Shown here: positions 10,275-18,272 of the stretch, piece by piece | Position numbering within the stretch: position 1 is the stretch's first letter | How the letters are laid out: each line of letters opens with the position of its first letter | Origin: Mariprofundaceae bacterium | Lineage (GTDB): Bacteria; Pseudomonadota; Zetaproteobacteria; Mariprofundales; Mariprofundaceae | Length of the DNA: 39,522 nucleotides | Reading direction: 5' to 3' | NCBI GenBank assembly: GCA_030950745.1 | Contig: JAUZQZ010000013.1 | Span: 1-39,522, forward strand | The notes under the pieces: model-generated | Database searches by the model: none | Told to the model about the DNA's origin: nothing | The model's input: the letters and a program-made list of their open reading frames with translations, nothing else | Made by a program: the position numbers and the translations under genes

Positions 10275-10418
10275 AGAAGAGGGATTATGGCTTTTGCAAA
10301 ACCTGAAGCAGCACATTTTCCCAGCCATCGCACGTACCGCACTTTCGTCGTCCACAATAAGTAGCGTGCCTTCCCTTTGCCACCCTTCCGCATCGTCGAC
10401 ACCGGAATCAGAGAGCAT
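10275..10418 (-). pseudogene. Frameshifted N-terminal fragment of a response-regulator receiver domain
   Basis: The minus strand from ATG 10418 (preceded by GGGAGGG) reads DDAEGWQREGTLLIVDDE and then SAVRAMAGKM, which is the first strand and helix of a receiver domain with its acidic pair (DDE). The frame then fails: the next typical receiver words, AASGFAKAI, are in the neighbouring frame, consistent with loss of two bases or gain of one near 10315. Nothing after about 10280 looks like a receiver; the phosphorylated Asp and the conserved Lys are absent. The W..G.GT linker before the receiver is the same type as in the hybrid kinase at 10676-13204, so this is probably the remnant of a similar hybrid kinase C-terminus. 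The foldback element at 10442-10602 lies immediately upstream and may mark the break. Confidence 0.55.
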
Positions 10419-10441
10419 GCACCCTCCCGATTATAACAAGT

Positions 10442-10602
10442 GAGCCACTTGCAAAACTCATGAGCGGCAATCGGCTTCCCCACTTCGGTCCATTTCCGAT
10501 CTGGAATTTCGGTCCATGGAACCACCATGCACCTCATTCCACCCCGAAAATGGACTCAAAGTGGGATTGCCGCTCATCCACCCAGAGTTTTGCAAGTGGC
10601 TC
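10442..10602. mobile_element. 161-bp foldback (MITE-like) element, copy 1
   Basis: The element begins GAGCCACTTGCAAAACTC and ends with its exact reverse complement, followed inward on both sides by GAGCGGCAATC / GATTGCCGCTC. Further in, CCCACTTCGGTCCATTTCC pairs imperfectly with GGAAAATGGACTCAAAGTGGG-like sequence, so almost the whole element can fold on itself. It is flanked by AAGT on both sides (10438-10441 and 10603-10606), a likely target duplication. It encodes no transposase. An almost identical copy lies at 27197-27357 and a shortened one at 25932-25967. It sits between the hybrid kinase gene and the receiver remnant. The moving transposase is not in the window. Confidence 0.8.
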
Positions 10603-10675
10603 AAGTGAAATTACATACATTAACCTGTTCACATAAAGCCGCATGCAATGAGTACAAACGACTGTGAGCCATGTA

Positions 10676-13204
10676 CTATGAAGCATCCCTTTCCAGCACT
10701 TCCTTCATTTTCGCCCGCAGAGCCTCGGGTGGATAAGGCTTTTGAATAAATCCGGCCAATCCCTGTCCAGCGAAACGGTTGGTCGTGTCCTGCTCGTTGT
10801 AGCCACTGGACAATACTACACGCACATTCTTGTTGATGCGTCTGAGTTCGGTAAAGCAGCCCTTACCATCCAGTTTCGGCATGGTCATGTCCAGCACCAC
10901 AGCGACAATTTTATCCTGATGTTTGCGATAGACTTCAACTCCCTGCTCACCATCTTCCGCCGTGAGCGTGTCAAAACCCATGTCCCTGAGCATCATAGCC
11001 GCTGTTTCACGAATGGTTCCCTCATCATCCACCACCAGTACCGTACCGATACCACACCAATCGCCCCATGCTTCACTTTCTGCCTGTTCACTGACCTTTG
11101 CAATCGAAGCAGGTAGTAGAACCTTGAATGTCGTTCCCTGTCCCGCCTCGGAATACACCTTGATAGCCCCGTGGTGCCCGCGCACAATGCCCAGTACTGC
11201 ACTCATACCAAGGCCTCTGCCGGTAAATTTGGTGGTGAAGAAGGGATCAAACAACTTCTTTTGCGTTTCTTCATCCATGCCACAGCCAGTATCGGCCACC
11301 TCCAAAAATACGAAATGTCCCGGTTCAATATCATCGGCAGCATAGGCCCCGAGCAGATAACCGGCATCGGCCTGCATCATACCTGTGGAGAGAGAAATCA
11401 CCCCGCTTCTCGACCCGATAGCATCGGAAGCATTGATTACCAGATTCATGACTACCTGTTGCAACTGGGCGATATCGGCTTCCACTGCCGGCAGGTTCTC
11501 CGCAAGATGAAACTTGAGCACCACGTTCTTGGCAATCGAAATTCCCAGCAATTTGGTAATATCCTCCGCCATGTCCGAAAGATTGATGGCCTTGACCACA
11601 AATCTCCCCTTACCCGAATAGGCCAGCATCTGTTTGCACAGTTCCGCCGCGCGCTGACTGGATTCCTCAATACGCGCCAGATGCACCAGGGCCGGATCTG
11701 CATCTTTCATCTTCATCCGTCCCAGCGCGGCATTGCCCATGATAGCGGTCAGAATGTTGTTAAAATCATGTGCGATGCCGCCAGCCAGCACGCCCAGTGA
11801 TTCCAGACGCTGGGTATGCTCCATCTTTTCCTGCTGTATGCGCTCTTCAGTAATGTCGTGATCCATATAGACGTGATAGATCACCTTATGACCATTGCTG
11901 ACCGGCGAGACAATACGTCGCACCGTATGAGAACGATTCGAAATATTCATTTGCAGCTGATCCTTCCATACTGCACCACTATTCAGTCTGGCCCTGATAT
12001 CCCGGTATAGATCGTCATCCACATCTCCGCCACGCAGCCTGGCGGCATATTCACCCAGCATAGAATCCAGCGTCAGACCATAAAGTTGTTCGCAAGCGGG
12101 ATTGGCATACACGATATGGCCTTCGCGGTCGGTGATAAACAACGCGTCGGGTATCTGATCAATGGCCACACGCAGGCGCAGCAGCTCTTCATTGCGCTGC
12201 ATGCGCTCGCTGATATCCCGTACATAGGCCACCACGCGGGCTTTCTCTCCCTCAATTTCAGGTAATGGCCTCAAACGAACCTCTACGGGGAATTCTTCAC
12301 CATCGGCTGTACATGCCACACATTCAAAATCAACGGCCTCGCCGGCGACTGCTTGCATATATCTGCCTTTGGCCTCTTCGGTATCACAGTCCTTGCCCAT
12401 CAATTGCCCCAGTTTCCACTGGACCAACTCTTCTTTGGGACAGCCATAGCGTGTCACTACAGTATCACTGACGTCTAAAATCTGCCCGTTTTTGTCATGT
12501 ACAAAAATCATATCCGGCGTGGCATTGTAAAAAGCCCTCAGAAACTCCGCGTTTTGATGCTGTTGCCGTTCGGCTTCCAGCGCAGCTTCGGCTGATCTTT
12601 TACGATTACGGTCCAGTATCCAGAGGAAAAACAGTGCCAGTAACATCCCCATCACAGCTGTGAGTAATAAAAACTCCCGATTATGGTGGAATTTCACAAT
12701 GTGCCGACTGGTAGACTGCACTATTGAATTTTCAACGTTAGCGGCAATATTTAGCACAACATCAAGTTGCTGATCATACTCATCATCCAGCGGACTGTTT
12801 ACGCCCCCTTTTTGAGGATTAGCAATGCGCGTCCGGGCCAGTTGATCCACCATTTGCAAATGCTCATTTACTTTCCGGATATCCTGGGGAATTGTTGTCC
12901 CCGGCTCATGAACACGAACCAGTTCACGCAGCTTTTCAAGATGGATGCCCGCTTTTTTCCACATACTCCGGTAGATCTTCAAACTGTTCGGATCATGTGG
13001 CGGAGCCATGTATTTTGCCAGCCACAGGTGTGCACTGATCAGGTCCTGAGAGAAACTCTCAATGTGAACAATCTGTTGAATATGCGCTGTATTAATGTGG
13101 GAAATGTTATGATTGGAATACCAGACATTGTACAACATATAGGCAAAAGCCAGCATCAGCAGGCCATATGCCCAGTAAGGGATAGCATACCGGCTACGGT
13201 TCAT
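10676..13204 (-). CDS. Membrane-bound hybrid sensor histidine kinase with two PAS domains and receiver
   Basis: An 842-residue inner-membrane sensor kinase. Order: membrane segment at about 9-29; a mostly helical periplasmic region of about 150 residues; second membrane segment at about 178-197; PAS domain at about 219-333 (ATPDMIFVHDKNGQILDVS); second PAS at about 341-453 (IPDALFITDREGHIVYANP); H-box [11 protein letters not shown] with the phosphorylated His near 479; ATPase domain with NLVINASDAIG, DTGCGMDEETQKKLFDPFF and GRGLGMSAVLG; receiver at about 720-842 with DDE, phosphorylated Asp near 772 (VLDMTMP) and Lys in FIQKPY. The start is uncertain: ATG 13204 gives a basic N-terminus before the first membrane segment, while an in-frame GTG at 13270 has GGGAGGA fourteen bases upstream and would add 22 residues. 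It follows rpiA by about 60-120 bp. The signal it senses cannot be read from sequence. Confidence 0.9.
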   Translation of the reverse strand: MNRSRYAIPYWAYGLLMLAFAYMLYNVWYSNHNISHINTAHIQQIVHIESFSQDLISAHLWLAKYMAPPHDPNSLKIYRSMWKKAGIHLEKLRELVRVHEPGTTIPQDIRKVNEHLQMVDQLARTRIANPQKGGVNSPLDDEYDQQLDVVLNIAANVENSIVQSTSRHIVKFHHNREFLLLTAVMGMLLALFFLWILDRNRKRSAEAALEAERQQHQNAEFLRAFYNATPDMIFVHDKNGQILDVSDTVVTRYGCPKEELVQWKLGQLMGKDCDTEEAKGRYMQAVAGEAVDFECVACTADGEEFPVEVRLRPLPEIEGEKARVVAYVRDISERMQRNEELLRLRVAIDQIPDALFITDREGHIVYANPACEQLYGLTLDSMLGEYAARLRGGDVDDDLYRDIRARLNSGAVWKDQLQMNISNRSHTVRRIVSPVSNGHKVIYHVYMDHDITEERIQQEKMEHTQRLESLGVLAGGIAHDFNNILTAIMGNAALGRMKMKDADPALVHLARIEESSQRAAELCKQMLAYSGKGRFVVKAINLSDMAEDITKLLGISIAKNVVLKFHLAENLPAVEADIAQLQQVVMNLVINASDAIGSRSGVISLSTGMMQADAGYLLGAYAADDIEPGHFVFLEVADTGCGMDEETQKKLFDPFFTTKFTGRGLGMSAVLGIVRGHHGAIKVYSEAGQGTTFKVLLPASIAKVSEQAESEAWGDWCGIGTVLVVDDEGTIRETAAMMLRDMGFDTLTAEDGEQGVEVYRKHQDKIVAVVLDMTMPKLDGKGCFTELRRINKNVRVVLSSGYNEQDTTNRFAGQGLAGFIQKPYPPEALRAKMKEVLERDAS

Positions 13205-13328
13205 AAGATAATTGCCCCATAATCTGATTATGGATTGTGCCAGAAGGCCTGTGAGGATAAATTCATGCACAAAATAAGACAGATCCTCCCGGATTGATTT
13301 TCCTTACAGCGATTGAGAGTATAGCCAA

Positions 13329-14000
13329 TCAGTCGATTAGCTGCACTCCGGACGGCGTACCCACCAGTACAACATCCGCACCCTGATGTGAGAAGATACC
13401 ATTGGTCACCACCCCGGGCACGCTGTTCAGTTCATCTTCCATACCACGGGGATTAGCAATTTTCAGGCCATGAACATCAATAATAATATTGCCGTTGTCG
13501 GTGGTGAACCCCTCGCGCAACACGGGTCTGCCACCCAGTTTTTTGGCCACACCCGCGACCAACTCCCGCGCCATCGGAATCACCTCAATCGGTAACGGAA
13601 ATACCCCCAGATATTCAACTTTTTTTGTTTCATCGACAATGCAAATAAACTGATCACTGGCTGCAGCAGTAATCTTCTCACGCGTCAACGCACCGCCACC
13701 ACCTTTGGTCAAATTCCTGCCGCCATCGAATTCATCCGCGCCGTCGATATACACAGACAGCGAATCCACCTGCGAAAGCGCCTCGTTCAAATCAAGCACC
13801 GGGATACCATGTCCCGCAAGCCGTTCGGCAGTTGCTTTGGAACTGGCCACCGTTCCCCTGATGCTATCCTTCATGCTCACCAACGCATCAATGAACATAT
13901 TGGCTGTTGAGCCCGTGCCCACACCGATAACAGTGCCTGCTTTGACATATTTCAATGCCGCTTCGGCCACCTTCTGTTTCATTTCGTCCTGGGTCATCAT
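13329..14000 (-). CDS. rpiA: Ribose-5-phosphate isomerase A
   Basis: Interconverts ribose 5-phosphate and ribulose 5-phosphate in the pentose phosphate and Calvin pathways. The 223-residue protein has the family pattern: [15 protein letters not shown] (phosphate binding) near the N-terminus, DGADEFD with catalytic acids, [12 protein letters not shown], and [12 protein letters not shown]. Length is typical (E. coli 219). Two adjacent ATG codons follow an excellent AAAGGAGGGA site; the second (13997) has the better spacing, so the protein may lack the first Met. It is divergent from the membrane-protein/nadC operon and stands upstream of a hybrid kinase on the same strand. Confidence 0.97.
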   Translation of the reverse strand: MMTQDEMKQKVAEAALKYVKAGTVIGVGTGSTANMFIDALVSMKDSIRGTVASSKATAERLAGHGIPVLDLNEALSQVDSLSVYIDGADEFDGGRNLTKGGGGALTREKITAAASDQFICIVDETKKVEYLGVFPLPIEVIPMARELVAGVAKKLGGRPVLREGFTTDNGNIIIDVHGLKIANPRGMEDELNSVPGVVTNGIFSHQGADVVLVGTPSGVQLID

Positions 14001-14071
14001 TCCCTCCTTTGTATTTGGGCGATATTAGCCCAGAATCAGGCGTGATTCATCCTCTGCATCATTAAACCCAA

Positions 14072-14100
14072 TTCACCACGGAGGCACGAAGACACAAAGA
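14072..14100. repeat. Dispersed intergenic repeat word (ACCACGGAGGCACGAAGAC type)
   Basis: The sequence around ACCACGGAGGCACGAAGAC followed by ACAAAGA matches a short intergenic word I recall from many bacterial genomes, where it is usually close to gene starts and dispersed in many copies. Only one copy is in this window, so its repeat nature here is from memory and not from the sequence. Confidence 0.4.
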
Positions 14101-14260
14101 AAGTCTTTCGGACGCTGACTGTTCCCCGATTGGCTGGCTGCCCAAGCCTGCCCTTTACACACAAATCACGCTTCAGAATCCTTCCAGACGGGTCAGACCA
14201 AGACGCGGTGCGCAGGCGAGGGAACCCGCAGGGCAGTCAGACGCCGGGTGCCCTTTCTTG

Positions 14261-14288
14261 CTTCTTCTTTGGGCACGCAAAGAAGAAG
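14261..14288. repeat. Perfect 11-bp inverted repeat
   Basis: CTTCTTCTTTG (14261-14271) and CAAAGAAGAAG (14278-14288) are separated by six bases. Outer bases GTGCCC and GGGCAC allow a competing fold. There is no T tract on either side, so it is not a standard terminator; it resembles purine/pyrimidine-rich hairpins found in dispersed intergenic repeats. Confidence 0.6.
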
Positions 14289-14332
14289 AGAACCCACCGC
14301 AAAGCTTCGTAAAGTAAATTTATTCTGCATTT

Positions 14333-14374
14333 ATGCCTCGTCTGGACTAGCCTCCCACCATGCCTCGTCTGGAC
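14333..14374 (+). repeat. 15-base direct repeat spanning the start of the membrane-protein gene
   Basis: ATGCCTCGTCTGGAC occurs at 14333-14347 and again at 14360-14374. The copies are 27 bases apart, so in the same frame. The first reads M-P-R-L-D and stops at once (TAG); the second is the start of the 222-residue membrane protein, which has no good ribosome site of its own. The spacing suggests a local duplication. Confidence 0.75.
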
Positions 14375-15028
14375 ATCATCATTACTTTCCTTTTCGCCAT
14401 CGGACTTGGGCAGGGCTGCTGGCTGACGAGTCTCGCAGCAAGATATGGCGTTCCATCTTCCCTGATACTCCGTGCCCTGTGGTCGCTTACCGGGATATGG
14501 GTGCTATTCTGGCCGGCATATAAAAACACCACGTCTATTTTTGCCGCTATCGGTCTGTTCGTGATTGTTATTCTTCTGGTTTCCTCTATTAGGCATCCTG
14601 CCTTTAACCGGATCAGGCTGGCGTGGTCCGATAATATGGCGTGGCCGTGGCCTATGCTTATGTTCACCGCAGCATTGGCTCTCGCTGCCACTTTTTCAAC
14701 ACCGTTTCCGGAATTTGGCTTTGGCGCTGCATTAAGTGTATGCCTCGGCCTGCCGCTGGCCCACTGGCTGGACCGGTCAGGCAAATTCAAACTGAAATTC
14801 CCGGCCAACCCGGCGCAAACTCTGCCGGGGCACCTTAGTCTTATCGCCACCGTCATGATTACCTGTGGCTGGAGTTTGCATGTATTCCACCAGATCGGCT
14901 GGTTTGAATCGCTCACTGCAACCGCGCTGGCCGGTATTGCCGCCTCCGCAACACGCGCGCTGATCCCGCATCCTTTCAATCTTCCCGGTATTGCAACTGC
15001 TATTGGAGGTGTGCTGTGGATTCTTTGA
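14360..15028 (+). CDS. Multi-spanning membrane protein of unknown function
   Basis: I do not recognise this 222-residue protein with certainty. It is strongly hydrophobic, with about six membrane segments and short loops. The segment from LGLPLAHWLDRSGKFKLKFP through NPAQTLPGHLS to ALAGIAASATRALIP loosely recalls the C-terminal half of dolichol kinase/VTE5-type integral membrane kinases (K.P..PKKT..GSL), but the usual acidic motif before it is not evident, so this is only a suggestion. It starts with ATG 14360, the second copy of a direct repeat, with a poor ribosome site. Its last 13 bases overlap the start of nadC, and the nadC ribosome site GGAGGT lies inside it, so it heads the nadC-birA-coaX operon. 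A function linked to these cofactor genes is possible but not shown. Confidence 0.75.
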   Translation: MPRLDIIITFLFAIGLGQGCWLTSLAARYGVPSSLILRALWSLTGIWVLFWPAYKNTTSIFAAIGLFVIVILLVSSIRHPAFNRIRLAWSDNMAWPWPMLMFTAALALAATFSTPFPEFGFGAALSVCLGLPLAHWLDRSGKFKLKFPANPAQTLPGHLSLIATVMITCGWSLHVFHQIGWFESLTATALAGIAASATRALIPHPFNLPGIATAIGGVLWIL

Positions 15029-15843
15029 GTACACTGGTCAAGCTGGCGTTGGCTGAGGACGCTGCGGCAACGGACTTGACGGCACAGGCAACCATTGCGC
15101 TCGAACAATCCGGTTCTGCCACACTGACCGCCAAAGCAAACGGCGTACTTTCAGGTATTCAGGTTACCCGGTATGTGTTTGAATCCGTGGATAAAAATAT
15201 AACGCAGACATGGGCAAGACAGGACGGTGATGACGTGCATGCGAGCGATATCATCTGTCGAATTTCAGGGCCGCTACGCTCTCTGCTGGCTGCCGAACGC
15301 ACAGCATTGAATTTTCTGCAACATCTCTCCGGCATTGCCACTCTCACACGCGCCTTCGTGGACACAGTGGCCGAAACAGGTTGCGCCATCGCGGACACAC
15401 GCAAGACCACGCCGGGGTTGCGGCATCTGGAAAAGCAAGCCGTACTGCATGGTGGAGGTGTCAACCACCGCATGGACCTGGCCAGCGGCATGCTGATTAA
15501 GGAAAACCACATTGTGGCAGCAGGCTCCCTGAGCCAGGCTGTTCATCTGTGTTCCGAATCAGGATACGATGTGTGGGTGGATGTGGAATGCGAAACCATG
15601 GATGAAGTCCGCGAAGCCGTTAGCGTCTGCCCGGACATCATTCTGCTGGATAATATGACGCCGGAAGCGGTACGCACGACCCGTGCCATCGTTCCCAAAA
15701 CCATTCTGTTGGAAGCTTCCGGCAATATCACATTATCCAATGCCCGCGAATATGCCGAAACCGGCGTGGATCGGCTGGCCATCGGGGCCATCACCCATTC
15801 TGCCCCTGCCCTGGATATTTCCATGCGGGTAAAAGCTCAATGA
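15016..15843 (+). CDS. nadC: Nicotinate-nucleotide pyrophosphorylase (quinolinate phosphoribosyltransferase)
   Basis: Converts quinolinate and PRPP into nicotinate mononucleotide in de novo NAD synthesis. The 275-residue protein shows ADTRKTTPGLRHLEKQAV, HGGGVNHRMDL and LIKENHI, which bind quinolinate and PRPP, then EVECETMDE-like DVECETMDEV, DIILLDNM and LEASGNITLSN of the barrel, ending with DRLAIGAITHSAPALDISM. It starts with GTG at 15016, five bases after GGAGGT, inside the upstream membrane gene. Its TGA overlaps the birA ATG (ATGA), so the two are translationally coupled. Together with nadE in the left block this gives the window two NAD-synthesis genes. Confidence 0.97.
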   Translation: MDSLSTLVKLALAEDAAATDLTAQATIALEQSGSATLTAKANGVLSGIQVTRYVFESVDKNITQTWARQDGDDVHASDIICRISGPLRSLLAAERTALNFLQHLSGIATLTRAFVDTVAETGCAIADTRKTTPGLRHLEKQAVLHGGGVNHRMDLASGMLIKENHIVAAGSLSQAVHLCSESGYDVWVDVECETMDEVREAVSVCPDIILLDNMTPEAVRTTRAIVPKTILLEASGNITLSNAREYAETGVDRLAIGAITHSAPALDISMRVKAQ

Positions 15844-16847
15844 ACACGACGCGGGAAGCCATTCTGGAGCATTTGGTCAACACCCGTGCACCCGTGTCTG
15901 GTGATAAACTGGCGCGTAAGCTGAATCTGAGCCGGACTGCGGTCTGGAAACATATTCATACCCTGCAGCGGGCAGGTATTCATATTCGCGCATACAAGGG
16001 GCGTGGCTATGTGCTTGAGTCTGATGTGCTCAACGAACACTTTCTGGAACAGCATTTGAACACCCGTCTGCTTGGACACCCGTGCCTCGTTCTGGATGAA
16101 GTAGATTCAACCAATTCCGAGGCAATGCGCCGGGCGAGCGTTGGTGCAGAAGAAGGTTTAACTGTACTTGCCAACAGGCAAACAGCGGGCCGTGGACGCT
16201 TGCAGCGTCAATGGCACACCATCGCGGAACATACGCTGGCCATGTCCGTATTGCTTAGGCCTCCACTTGCTCCGGAAAAGATTCCGCAGATTTCCCTGCT
16301 CACCGCCGTGGCGCTCCATAACGCACTTTCACCACTGGCGCCGGATATCAGAATCAAGTGGCCGAACGATATTCTTCATCACGGTAGGAAAATAGCCGGT
16401 ATCCTCACCGAGATGCGCGCTGAACCGGGACGTGTGCAAGCCGTGGTGGTCGGCATGGGCATCAATGTGAACGCGCCCTCCGGTGGTTGGCCGGAGGATA
16501 TAGCGGATATTGCCACCGATCTGGGCACTGCCTCAGGGCACACCGTTTCACGCATGGACATTGCGGTACGTATCCTTGAATCCATGGAACAGCATTATCT
16601 GGATTATTTGAACGATGGCTTTGACCCTGTACGGGAACAGTGGTGGCAGGCCCATGCGGCTTGTGGAAAGCCGGTGCGCGTGCATGATGGTTTGCGCTAT
16701 ATTGAGGGTATTGCTGAAGCTCTGGATGAAGATGGCGCATTGCTATTGCATACCCGTTCGGGGACTCAAAGGGTGGTCGCCGGTGATCTTGAGTTGATGG
16801 AGCAAAAACCGATGGAGACGAAACGGAGGGGAACGCATCATGGCTGA
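15840..16847 (+). CDS. birA: Biotin operon repressor / biotin-protein ligase
   Basis: Activates biotin to biotinyl-AMP and attaches it to the biotin carrier of acetyl-CoA carboxylase. The 335-residue protein is the long, regulatory form: residues 1-60 are a winged helix (SGDKLARKLNLSRTAVWKHI, then GYVLES), so it can also repress biotin genes. The ligase domain shows DEVDSTNSEAMR, the ligand loop TAGRGRLQRQWH, KWPNDIL and AGILTEM, and GMGINVN. The C-terminal SH3-like domain follows (about 285-325). In the ligand loop the common GRGRRGR is GRGRLQR here, a usual variant. It overlaps nadC by four bases and coaX by eight. Confidence 0.96.
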   Translation: MNTTREAILEHLVNTRAPVSGDKLARKLNLSRTAVWKHIHTLQRAGIHIRAYKGRGYVLESDVLNEHFLEQHLNTRLLGHPCLVLDEVDSTNSEAMRRASVGAEEGLTVLANRQTAGRGRLQRQWHTIAEHTLAMSVLLRPPLAPEKIPQISLLTAVALHNALSPLAPDIRIKWPNDILHHGRKIAGILTEMRAEPGRVQAVVVGMGINVNAPSGGWPEDIADIATDLGTASGHTVSRMDIAVRILESMEQHYLDYLNDGFDPVREQWWQAHAACGKPVRVHDGLRYIEGIAEALDEDGALLLHTRSGTQRVVAGDLELMEQKPMETKRRGTHHG

Positions 16848-17622
16848 AACACCCGCGCTCCTGCTGGTCGATATCGGTAACACATGCATGGTCTTTGGCC
16901 TGTATCACGGCGATGTTTTAACTGCTCATTGGCAATTATCCAGCGAAGGCAATATGACCAGCGACGAGTTGGCCCTGAAGCTGTGCGGCCTGACCACAAA
17001 GCATGCCAGAGATGAAATCCGGGGTATTCTTGCCGCCAGCGTGGTGCCGCATTTGGATGACGTGTTGAAAGAAGCCTGTAGCAAAGTTTTTGGCGCCACC
17101 CCTGCTTTTGTCGGAACCAGTGAGGTTAAAACCGGCATGGCCGTGGACTACAAGAATCCACGTGAGGTTGGCGCGGACCGTATTGCCAATGCTGTTGCCG
17201 CGCGTGAACAGTTCGGCAGCCCGGTCATCGTTATGGATTGCGGCACCGCGACCACCTTCGATGTTGTTTCCCCGGAAGGTCATTATGCCGGAGGCCTCAT
17301 CCTGCCGGGTATGGAGCTTGCGCTGGCAGCTCTTTCAGGGCGAGCCGCCAGGCTACCGGAGGTATCCTTCGGCAAAACGGATACGCTCATTGGTCGGGAT
17401 ACCGCGAGCAGCATGCAGACGGGCAGTTACTGGGGAATGGTAGAAGCCTTAAGCGGCATCATCCGCAGGCTGCATACGCTTACCAGCTATGAGGACGCGC
17501 CGGTGATCGCCACGGGTGGACAGTCAGCAACAATAATTGAAGATATTTCAGGCATTACCGAACACCGCCCACGCCTCACCCTCGAAGGCCTGCTATTATT
17601 GGCAAAACGCCACTTTGCTTAA
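16840..17622 (+). CDS. coaX: Type III pantothenate kinase
   Basis: Phosphorylates pantothenate, the first step of coenzyme A synthesis; a dimeric ASKHA-fold enzyme unrelated to CoaA. The 260-residue protein has LLVDIGNTCMVFGLY (phosphate 1 loop with catalytic Asp), NPREVGADRIANAVAA, VIVMDCGTATTFDVV (phosphate 2) and GGLILPGMELALAALSGRAARLP, then ATGGQS near the end. Length is standard. It overlaps birA by eight bases, the common birA-coaX arrangement, and is followed with no gap by a SPOR-like gene. Confidence 0.97.
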   Translation: MAETPALLLVDIGNTCMVFGLYHGDVLTAHWQLSSEGNMTSDELALKLCGLTTKHARDEIRGILAASVVPHLDDVLKEACSKVFGATPAFVGTSEVKTGMAVDYKNPREVGADRIANAVAAREQFGSPVIVMDCGTATTFDVVSPEGHYAGGLILPGMELALAALSGRAARLPEVSFGKTDTLIGRDTASSMQTGSYWGMVEALSGIIRRLHTLTSYEDAPVIATGGQSATIIEDISGITEHRPRLTLEGLLLLAKRHFA

Positions 17623-18261
17623 ATGGGAAAAAGTCTCACCTCGTTCGTCTTACTTATCCTGCTGACATGGCTTGCATGGACAAGCTGGCAGTCTCCGGAA
17701 ATCATCTCTGGCGCACAGAAAATAAGGGCCGCACTACCCGAACCAGTGGAAACTGTGCCCACCCTCTGGCGTGTAGTCACACGCCGGATGGTCTGGAAGA
17801 AAGCAGCTGAAGCCATGCATGCACGTCTGGAAGAAACCGGATTGCGTGTAATACCCATTGGCCGCAAGGAAGATGTCGAACTGCATGCCTTTGATGATGT
17901 GCGCACTTTTGCCAAACGGAAAGAGGCGGTCCGCGCCAAAAGGGCATGGGAGAAACTCGGATTTGAAGCCAGCATTATTAAACCAAACGCCCGCTTTGGC
18001 GTAGCTCTGGGTCGCCTGTACCTGACTGCCTATGCAAAACAGTTGCAGAGAAGGCTCAGAAAAAATGGCATGAAATACCGTTATGAACGCCGGATGGTCA
18101 ATATCCCAACCTGGCGATTTACCTTTCCTGCCGCAAGCCACGCAGAAGCTGAAAAACTGTGGCAGCGGATACAGTCGTTGGGCGTGGCTGAACCTTCACT
18201 AATGCCGGCGGCACGTTTCCAGCCATTATACGGTAAAAAGAATGTTATAACCAAGTTATAA
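17623..18261 (+). CDS. Probable SPOR-domain-like membrane-anchored protein
   Basis: A 212-residue protein with one N-terminal membrane anchor (residues about 4-20, then WQSPEII) and a basic, soluble remainder that should face the periplasm. Two SPOR-like repeats can be suspected: about 48-115 (WRVVTRRMVWKKAAEAMHAR) and about 120-195 (FGVALGRLYLTAYAKQLQRR, then TWRFTFPAASHAEAEKLWQR), with the typical strand, helix with A..L..RL, strand pattern. SPOR domains bind denuded septal peptidoglycan. The match is weak by eye, but a SPOR protein right after coaX is a known arrangement in Pseudomonas and relatives, which supports the call. ATG follows the coaX TAA directly. Its last codons lie in the hairpin that probably terminates carA from the other side. 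Confidence 0.7.
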   Translation: MGKSLTSFVLLILLTWLAWTSWQSPEIISGAQKIRAALPEPVETVPTLWRVVTRRMVWKKAAEAMHARLEETGLRVIPIGRKEDVELHAFDDVRTFAKRKEAVRAKRAWEKLGFEASIIKPNARFGVALGRLYLTAYAKQLQRRLRKNGMKYRYERRMVNIPTWRFTFPAASHAEAEKLWQRIQSLGVAEPSLMPAARFQPLYGKKNVITKL

Positions 18262-18264
18262 CAT
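18235..18264 (-). terminator. Terminator of carA, inside the end of the convergent gene
   Basis: A perfect 10-bp inverted repeat (ATGTTATAAC, three-base loop, GTTATAACAT) is followed on the minus strand by TCTTTTT. It lies just beyond the carA stop and covers the last codons and stop of the SPOR-like gene. The stem is AT-rich, so strength is uncertain. Confidence 0.6.
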
Positions 18265-18272
18265 ATGTCACT

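Larger units (their letters stand above)
14001..14359. other. Intergenic region between rpiA and the nadC operon
   Basis: This 359-bp stretch must hold the divergent promoters for rpiA (minus) and the plus-strand operon, but I cannot place either with confidence. It contains the widespread intergenic word ACCACGGAGGCACGAAGAC (near 14076-14094), a perfect 11-bp hairpin at 14261-14288, and a 15-base direct repeat whose first copy ends it. Composition is GC-rich between 14100 and 14270 and AT-rich after 14305. The short open frames here look like chance products of the repeats. Confidence 0.6.

Noticed and set aside
14130-14312. A 60-codon frame rich in Arg and Lys in the rpiA-nadC gap
   Set aside because: It is read through the intergenic repeat and hairpin; such frames recur as chance products in many genomes.
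14347-15108. A 253-codon minus-strand open frame opposite the membrane protein and nadC start
   Set aside because: The plus-strand reading has membrane segments and operon coupling; the minus reading has neither a ribosome site nor a recognisable motif.
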